From: Flavobacterium ustbae
GTDB lineage: Bacteria > Bacteroidota > Bacteroidia > Flavobacteriales > Flavobacteriaceae
DNA length: 64,000 nt
Direction: 5' to 3'
NCBI RefSeq assembly: GCF_003946915.1
Contig: NZ_RPOC01000013.1
Span: 1-64,000 of the forward strand
Of the stretch, positions 59,120 to 64,000 are shown piece by piece. A program made the position numbers and the translations under genes. Each line of letters opens with the position of its first letter. The stretch's first letter is position 1. The notes beneath the pieces were generated by a model that was not told where the DNA came from, searched no databases, and was given only the letters and a program-made list of their open reading frames with translations.

Positions 59120-60265
59120 ATGAAAATAGCAATTGTTTGTTATCCTACTTTTGGAGGTAGTGGTGTGGTAGCCACAGAGTTAGGTCTCGAATTAGCCAGA
59201 AGAGGACACGAAATACATTTTATTACATACAGCCAACCCGTTAGATTGGCGCTTTTAAACCCGAATGTTCATTATCACGAAGTAAATGTTCCAGAATATC
59301 CTTTGTTTCATTATCAGCCTTATGAGTTAGCGTTATCGAGTAAGTTGGTCGATATGGTTAAATTGTACAAAATAGAGCTTCTGCACGTGCATTATGCAAT
59401 TCCTCATGCTTATGCAGGTTATATGGCAAAACAAATGCTTAAAAATGAAGGAATTAATCTGCCTATGATTACAACGCTTCATGGAACCGATATTACACTG
59501 GTTGGGAACCATCCGTTTTACAAGCCCGCTGTGACTTTTAGTATTAATAAATCAGATTATGTTACTTCGGTTTCGCAGAGTTTGAAAGATGATACTTTGA
59601 AATTATTCAAGATCAAGAATAAAATTAAAGTGATTCCAAATTTTATAGAATTGGATAAAGTCAAAAAAGATCCAACGGCACCTTGCCATCGTTATGTAAT
59701 GGCAAACGAAAACGAGCGTATTATAACGCATATCAGTAACTTTAGAAAGGTAAAACGCATTCCAGATATTATTAAGATTTTCTATAATATTCAGAAAGAA
59801 ATTCCAGCAAAATTAATGATGGTTGGTGATGGGCCAGAAAAGGAAAAAGCCGAAATTTTGTGCCAAGAATTAGGTATTTTAGACAAAGTAATTTTCTTTG
59901 GAAACAGCCATGAAATTGATAAGATTTTATGCATGACCGATTTATTTCTTCTTCCTTCTGAGACTGAAAGTTTTGGTTTAGCAGCGTTGGAAGCTATGGC
60001 TTGCGGTGTTCCGGTTATTTCGAGTAATTCTGGTGGTCTTCCTGAAGTAAACTTTGACGGATTTTCGGGATATCTAAGCAATGTCGGAAATGTGGAAGAA
60101 ATGGCAGAAAATGCGATTAAAATTTTGAAAGACGATACAATTTTAAGTCAGTTTAAAGCAAATGCTTTGGAAGTAGCAAGAAAATTTGATATCAAAAATA
60201 TTCTTCCAAAATATGAGGCTTTATATCAAAAAGCTGTAGATGATTATAAATATGAGAAGCATTAA
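59120..60265 (+). CDS. bshA: N-acetyl-alpha-D-glucosaminyl L-malate synthase BshA
   Basis: The protein has 381 residues, GT4 family GT-B fold: IAIVCYPTFGGSGVVATELG, HVHYAIPHAYAGYMAKQM, TTLHGTDITLVGNHPFY, FIELDKVKKDP, HISNFRKVKRIPDII, GDGPEKEKAE and PSETESFGLAALEAMACGVPVISSNSGGLPEV (E-x7-E). The start and the GGSGVVATELG motif are characteristic of BshA, which makes the first bacillithiol intermediate from UDP-GlcNAc and malate. bshB and bshC are not in the window. A TATTTTTG at 59083-59090 may be its -7 box. Confidence 0.93.
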   Translation: MKIAIVCYPTFGGSGVVATELGLELARRGHEIHFITYSQPVRLALLNPNVHYHEVNVPEYPLFHYQPYELALSSKLVDMVKLYKIELLHVHYAIPHAYAGYMAKQMLKNEGINLPMITTLHGTDITLVGNHPFYKPAVTFSINKSDYVTSVSQSLKDDTLKLFKIKNKIKVIPNFIELDKVKKDPTAPCHRYVMANENERIITHISNFRKVKRIPDIIKIFYNIQKEIPAKLMMVGDGPEKEKAEILCQELGILDKVIFFGNSHEIDKILCMTDLFLLPSETESFGLAALEAMACGVPVISSNSGGLPEVNFDGFSGYLSNVGNVEEMAENAIKILKDDTILSQFKANALEVARKFDIKNILPKYEALYQKAVDDYKYEKH

Positions 60266-60281
60266 TTTTAAAAATAGGTAA

Positions 60282-60704
60282 ATGAAAAAAGTAATTTCGA
60301 TTTTAGCAGTTTTTGTTTTGATTTCTTGCGGTGCCAAGAAAACCTCTGCTGCAACAGGATTGTATGAAGTTTTGACGGTACAGTCTAACGGAGGCGGTAA
60401 TATTAAATTCTTTGAAATCCTGACAGAGCCTAATGAGATTAAAATGTTGGAAAATGACCCGCTTTTGGCAGATAAAGTAAAAAACAGCGATACCAATACT
60501 TCAAATTATGTGATTTTGAATATGGGTGAAAAAAATACCAGCGGCTATACTATTGATGTTGTAAACGTTGAAGAAACAGATAAAAACATTATTATTACCG
60601 TTAAAGAAAATAATCCTGCAAAAGATGCTATGACGATGCAGGTAATTTCATATCCTTACACCGTAGTTAAAATTAATTCTAAGAAAGAAATTATTATTAA
60701 ATAA
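60282..60704 (+). CDS. putative lipoprotein of unknown function
   Basis: The protein has 140 residues with the lipoprotein signal MKKVISILAVFVLISCGAKK (lipobox ISCG). The mature part is beta-rich: FFEILTEPNEIKMLENDPLLAD, SNYVILNMGEKNTSGYTIDVV, IITVKENNPAKDAMTM and QVISYPYTVVKI. The GEKNTSGYTI...NPAKDAM...PYTVV pattern resembles PrcB-type protease-complex domains (xGxkxTgGYxI...xPxp...xP). The gene follows bshA by 16 nt and is likely co-transcribed. Confidence 0.75.
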   Translation: MKKVISILAVFVLISCGAKKTSAATGLYEVLTVQSNGGGNIKFFEILTEPNEIKMLENDPLLADKVKNSDTNTSNYVILNMGEKNTSGYTIDVVNVEETDKNIIITVKENNPAKDAMTMQVISYPYTVVKINSKKEIIIK

Positions 60705-60715
60705 GAAAGTGGTTT

Positions 60716-60872
60716 TTTAACCGTAAAGAACGCAAGGTTTTCGCTAAGCGCGCTACATTTTTTTAATTTAATTTAATCTCGCAAAGTCGAGAAGTCGCAA
60801 AAAATTAAACTTTGTGACTTGGCGACTTTGCGAGATTCTTTTTTATTGGAACTTGCGAACTTTGCGGTTAAA
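60716..60872. repeat. nested inverted repeat of AACCGCAAAG and AATCTCGCAAAG words
   Basis: The 21-bp outer arms 60716-60736 and 60852-60872 pair at 18 of 21 positions. The 27-bp inner arms 60775-60801 (starting AATCTCGCAAAGTCGAGAAG) and 60811-60837 pair at 24 of 27. Words are shared with 143-240 and 14694-14776. It follows the lipoprotein stop codon, and the 245-nt spacer holds nothing else except the terminator at 60895-60922. Confidence 0.87.
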
Positions 60873-60894
60873 TTTACCATTTATCACATAAAAA

Positions 60895-60922
60895 AAACCT
60901 GCCGGTTTTAAACGACAGGTTT
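60895..60922 (-). terminator. terminator of the outer-membrane protein gene
   Basis: AAACCTG (60895-60901) pairs with CAGGTTT (60916-60922), with partial inner pairing CCG/CGA. The A run to the left gives U's on the minus strand, and the gene ends at 60950. Confidence 0.8.
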
Positions 60923-60949
60923 CTTCTTACAATTATTTTTTATTTTTAA

Positions 60950-61447
60950 TTAGAATCTGAATTTAACACCTAAACCAACGTCAAATCCAAAATTATCGTC
61001 ATCATAGTACCCAGAACCAATTTCAGGTCTTACATCTAATGATAATGTAAGTGGCACTTCATCAAATCTATATTCAATACCGATATCTCCAGCTGCAAAA
61101 ACATAAGTTCCGCTATCGTTGTATCTGTAGTTGTTATTGTAGTAATCGTAATCCCAAGCGGCTAAACCTCCACCGACACCTGCGTACCAGTTAAAACCTC
61201 CATCGATGTTCCAAACCCATTGGTAAAGAGCAACACCTTTTATTGCATCTACATCTCTGCTATTTCTCCAACCTAAATCAAACTCAAGTCTGTTTTTCTG
61301 ATTTAGTCCTAGTTGGTATGATATTTCTCCTCCAAATCCGTTATTGTCTCCTAGACGTAATCCTAAAGCGTGCTTCGAAATTTCTTGCGATTGAGCCGTG
61401 AATGCTAAACCAAGAAGCATAATGGCAGATAATAAAATCTTTTTCAT
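60950..61447 (-). CDS. small outer-membrane beta-barrel protein
   Basis: The protein has 165 residues with the signal peptide MKKILLSAIMLLGLAFTAQS. The mature part forms about eight amphipathic strands (HALGLRLGDNNGFGGEISYQLGL, NRLEFDLGWRN, FNWYAGVGGGLAAWDYDYYNNNYRY, YVFAAGDIGIEYRF, LSLDVRPEIGSGY), with the terminal strand FGFDVGLGVKFRF ending in Phe as in outer-membrane barrels. It is an OmpA/OprF-like N-barrel of unknown function, with no peptidoglycan-binding domain. Confidence 0.85.
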   Translation of the reverse strand: MKKILLSAIMLLGLAFTAQSQEISKHALGLRLGDNNGFGGEISYQLGLNQKNRLEFDLGWRNSRDVDAIKGVALYQWVWNIDGGFNWYAGVGGGLAAWDYDYYNNNYRYNDSGTYVFAAGDIGIEYRFDEVPLTLSLDVRPEIGSGYYDDDNFGFDVGLGVKFRF

Positions 61448-61585
61448 AAAATGGTTAAATTAATTTTTTTCAAATGTATAATTACAGTCCAATAGAGAAC
61501 GTATATTATTTTTGAAAATTGTTATATAATTTACATTTCTTGAAAAACGGAGCGTTAAAATTCTTAAAAAAGCGATTCTGTGCTT

Positions 61586-62407
61586 CTATTTTAATATTAT
61601 AGACGAAATGAGTTGCGAAGTAATAAGATCTTCCATTTCTAATAGATTTTCTTCTTCGGCAAAATTACTAGCTTTATAAGAAAACAATTTCCAACGCTTT
61701 TTATGATATTCTAGTGCAGTTAAGTTTTCTACCCAATCGCCAGAATTAAGGTATAAAGTGGAGCCGTATTTGTTTTCGATTGTTGCAATTTTAGGTTCAT
61801 GAATATGACCGCAAACGACATAGTCGTAATTTTTTTCGATAGCCAAATCGGTAGCTGTTGTTTCAAAGTCTGAAATAAATTTTACAGCTTTCTTAACGCT
61901 TGCTTTTATTTTTTTCGAAAAAGAATAAGGTTCACGTCCCAATTTTGCTAAGCACCAGTTCACAAATCGATTCATTAGAATTAAATAATCGTAGCCTAAT
62001 CCGCCTAGTTTTGCAATCCATTTAGAATGCTGCACAGAAGCGTCAAAAACATCTCCATGAAAAATCCAGGCCTTTTTGTCGTCTAATTCTAAAACTAATT
62101 TATCAACAAGAGCAAAATTTCCCATATTCATATCGCTGAATTTTCGAAGTATCTCATCGTGATTTCCAGTAATATAGTACACTTTTGTTCCTTTAGAAGC
62201 CATTCCGATAATACGCTGGATCACTCGTAAATGGGCTTTGGGAAAATAAGATTTTCGAAACTGCCAAGCATCAATTATATCGCCGTTTAAGACTAAAGTT
62301 TTGGGTTTAATGCTTGAAAGATAGTTGTTTAATTCTTTAGCATGACTTCCGTAAGTTCCTAAATGAACATCAGAAAGAATAACCAATTCGACGTTTCTTT
62401 TTTTCAA
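61586..62407 (-). CDS. metallophosphoesterase, UDP-2,3-diacylglucosamine diphosphatase (LpxH)-like
   Basis: The protein has 273 residues. Metal-site motifs in order are LSDVHLGTYG, LVLNGDIIDAW, YYITGNHDEILRKF, IFHGDVFDASVQHSK and YVVCGHIHEPKI. The arrangement matches LpxH-like enzymes of Bacteroidetes, which cleave UDP-diacylglucosamine to lipid X in lipid A synthesis. Relatives act on other nucleotide or phospholipid substrates. The first codon is TTG (62407). It is divergent from aroC with a 188-bp spacer. Confidence 0.85.
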   Translation of the reverse strand: MKKRNVELVILSDVHLGTYGSHAKELNNYLSSIKPKTLVLNGDIIDAWQFRKSYFPKAHLRVIQRIIGMASKGTKVYYITGNHDEILRKFSDMNMGNFALVDKLVLELDDKKAWIFHGDVFDASVQHSKWIAKLGGLGYDYLILMNRFVNWCLAKLGREPYSFSKKIKASVKKAVKFISDFETTATDLAIEKNYDYVVCGHIHEPKIATIENKYGSTLYLNSGDWVENLTALEYHKKRWKLFSYKASNFAEEENLLEMEDLITSQLISSIILK

Positions 62408-62571
62408 TTTTTCTTGATTTGAAGTTTTACAAATGAAAGGAAATTTGTAAAAATTGACTTTATTAAAAGGTTATTAAAAAGAGGATATTTTTACCAAATT
62501 GTAATTTTTATCCCATTTAATGTTTCGTTAATAATACCAGTTTTAAATTTTTTAATTTAATTCATAAAACT

Positions 62572-62579
62572 TACATTTG
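62572..62579 (+). promoter_or_regulatory. candidate -7 box of aroC
   Basis: TACATTTG matches TAnnTTTG and lies 16 nt before the aroC start. No clear TTTG -33 element stands 19-21 nt upstream. The same 8-mer serves the tRNA cluster. Confidence 0.45.
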
Positions 62580-62595
62580 CTCAAAACAAAACACA

Positions 62596-63654
62596 ATGGC
62601 AGGAAACAGCTTCGGCACATTATATAAAGTAACAACATTTGGAGAATCTCACGGTGAAGCTTTAGGCGGTATTATTGACGGATGTCCTCCAGGAATACAA
62701 TTAGATTTTGAAGCAATTGAGGTAGATATGGCAAGAAGAAAGCCAGGTCAGTCGGCAATTGTTACACAAAGAAAAGAACCAGACAGCGTTCAATTTTTAT
62801 CAGGAATATTTGAAGGAAAAACTACTGGAACTCCAATTGGTTTCATTATTCCGAACACCAACCAAAAATCAGACGATTACTCTCATATAAAAGATAATTA
62901 CAGACCAAGCCACGCCGATTACGTTTACGACCAGAAATATGGTTTGCGTGATTACCGAGGCGGCGGAAGAAGTTCTGCTAGAGAAACCGCAAGTAGAGTA
63001 GTAGCGGGTGCAATTGCAAAACAAATGCTGCCTGAAATTAAAATCAATGCTTATGTTTCTTCTGTTGGGCCAATTCATTTAGAAACGCCTTATGAAGAAT
63101 TAGATTTTTCTAAAATAGAAAGCAATCCTGTGCGTTGTCCAGATGAGAAATCGGCAGCGATTATGGAAGAATATATTCGCGATATCCGCAAGCAGGGAGA
63201 TACCGTTGGAGGTGTTGTAACTTGTGTGATCCAAAATGTTCCAGTTGGTTTAGGAGAACCAGTATTTGATAAACTTCATGCAGAATTAGGAAAAGCAATG
63301 CTTTCTATTAATGCAGTAAAAGGTTTTGAATACGGTAGCGGTTTTTCTGGATCTGAAATGAAAGGAAGTGAACACAACGACTTATACAATCCTGACGGAA
63401 GTACCAAAACAAATCTTTCTGGAGGAATCCAAGGTGGTATAAGCAACGGAATGGATATTTATTTTAGAGTTGCGTTTAAACCAGTTGCAACTATCATGCA
63501 GACTCAAGATTCTTTGGATAATAAAGGTAACATTACACCAATGACAGGAAAAGGACGTCATGACCCGTGTGTAGTGCCTCGCGCAGTGCCAATCGTAGAA
63601 GCGATGGCGGCAATTGTTTTGGCAGATTTTTATTTAATCAACAAAACATATTAG
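62596..63654 (+). CDS. aroC: chorismate synthase AroC
   Basis: The protein has 352 residues: [27 protein letters not shown] (signature 1), [65 protein letters not shown] (signature 2), [12 protein letters not shown] and [20 protein letters not shown] (signature 3). It makes chorismate from EPSP with reduced FMN in the shikimate pathway. The length is typical. It is followed after 51 nt by a symporter gene on the same strand. Confidence 0.97.
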   Translation: MAGNSFGTLYKVTTFGESHGEALGGIIDGCPPGIQLDFEAIEVDMARRKPGQSAIVTQRKEPDSVQFLSGIFEGKTTGTPIGFIIPNTNQKSDDYSHIKDNYRPSHADYVYDQKYGLRDYRGGGRSSARETASRVVAGAIAKQMLPEIKINAYVSSVGPIHLETPYEELDFSKIESNPVRCPDEKSAAIMEEYIRDIRKQGDTVGGVVTCVIQNVPVGLGEPVFDKLHAELGKAMLSINAVKGFEYGSGFSGSEMKGSEHNDLYNPDGSTKTNLSGGIQGGISNGMDIYFRVAFKPVATIMQTQDSLDNKGNITPMTGKGRHDPCVVPRAVPIVEAMAAIVLADFYLINKTY

Positions 63655-63705
63655 TAAAAGGTAAGACAGTGAGGGTCTTATATTTTAATAATTAAAAAAT
63701 AATTT

Positions 63706-64000
63706 AATGCAAGAAGTTACAGAAACTAAAAAACAATCATTTCTTTCGGGATTAACAGGGCAAATTATAATTGCAATGGTTCTTGGAGCCATTTTAGGAA
63801 TTATACTGCATAATACCATTTCGCCTGAAGCCGCACAATTATTTAGTGGTAAAATAAAAATGCTGGCAACGATTTTTATCCGTTTGGTGCAAATGATTAT
63901 TTCGCCTTTAGTTTTTACTACTTTGGTAGTAGGAATTGCCAAATTGGGTGATATTAAAACTGTTGGAAGAATTGGAGGAAAAGCAATTGGGTGGTTTTTT
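63706..64000 (+). CDS. dicarboxylate/amino acid:cation symporter (DAACS), 5' part
   Basis: About 98 residues are visible (MQEVTETKKQSFLSGLTGQ...). TM1 is QIIIAMVLGAILGIILH, followed by AAQLFSGKIKMLATIFIRLVQMIISPLVFTTLVVGIAKLGD, the conserved first repeat of GltP/DctA carriers. The gene is cut by the window edge; full-length relatives are about 400-440 residues. It transports C4-dicarboxylates or glutamate/aspartate across the inner membrane. Confidence 0.9.

Overview
The window comes from a Flavobacterium-like member of the Bacteroidetes. The DNA is AT-rich. Genes generally lack Shine-Dalgarno sequences, and TAnnTTTG -7 promoter boxes are visible. The gene content fits this group: bshA (bacillithiol), M43 cytophagalysin-type protease, a TamB-like protein divergent from tsaD, mdaB/ygiN, DUF4202 and DUF2130. 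No prophage, complete insertion sequence, rRNA operon or CRISPR array was seen. Species cannot be named from the sequence alone.

Region 1 (0.4-17.3 kb) is a nitrate assimilation island. It holds a fused nitrate reductase (Mo catalytic part plus FAD reductase plus BFD [2Fe-2S]), a divergent Crp/Fnr regulator with an N-terminal cysteine cluster, an outer-membrane porin, a NarK-type transporter, a NarX/NarL-like two-component pair, DUF4202, and NirD and NirB. Near-identical promoter modules built from TACGTA / TAAGTA half-sites lie before the nitrate reductase/crp pair and before nirB, with a related version before narK, so the island looks like one regulon. An unrelated block (4.9-7.5 kb) interrupts it. 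That block contains a truncated GT51-like protein that overlaps a tiny antitoxin-like ORF, a methyltransferase, an EEP phosphodiesterase and a small secreted protein.

Region 2 (17.5-33.9 kb) is mixed: two META-domain lipoproteins, DUF2130, LysR, a methyltransferase, DUF3291, an mdaB-ygiN pair, an aldo/keto reductase divergent from AraC, an SMI1/KNR4 protein, an NlpC/P60 peptidase, thiolase, three tRNAs (Ser-GCT, Pro-TGG, Arg-TCT), a ThuA-like protein, a small divergent regulator trio and a fatty acid desaturase.

Region 3 (34-64 kb) is mostly core: VanX-like dipeptidase, RNA and other methyltransferases (THUMP-like, TrmH-type, RsmE), TsaD, TamB, a glycolytic run (pfkA, gap, a BadF-type kinase, mgsA), RidA, LptD, an amidase, MlaD, an HdrD/HdrB-like iron-sulfur pair, BshA, an LpxH-like phosphoesterase, AroC, and the start of a dicarboxylate/amino-acid symporter cut by the window edge.

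The most unusual non-coding content is a set of recurring intergenic words, such as GCCACGAATTCACGAATT, CCGCAGATTTAGCAGAT, AATCTCGCAAAG and CTTGAAA. They form long, often perfect inverted repeats. There are also two copies of a structured element (23983-24050 and 58912-58980) that resembles a small RNA or a miniature repeat.
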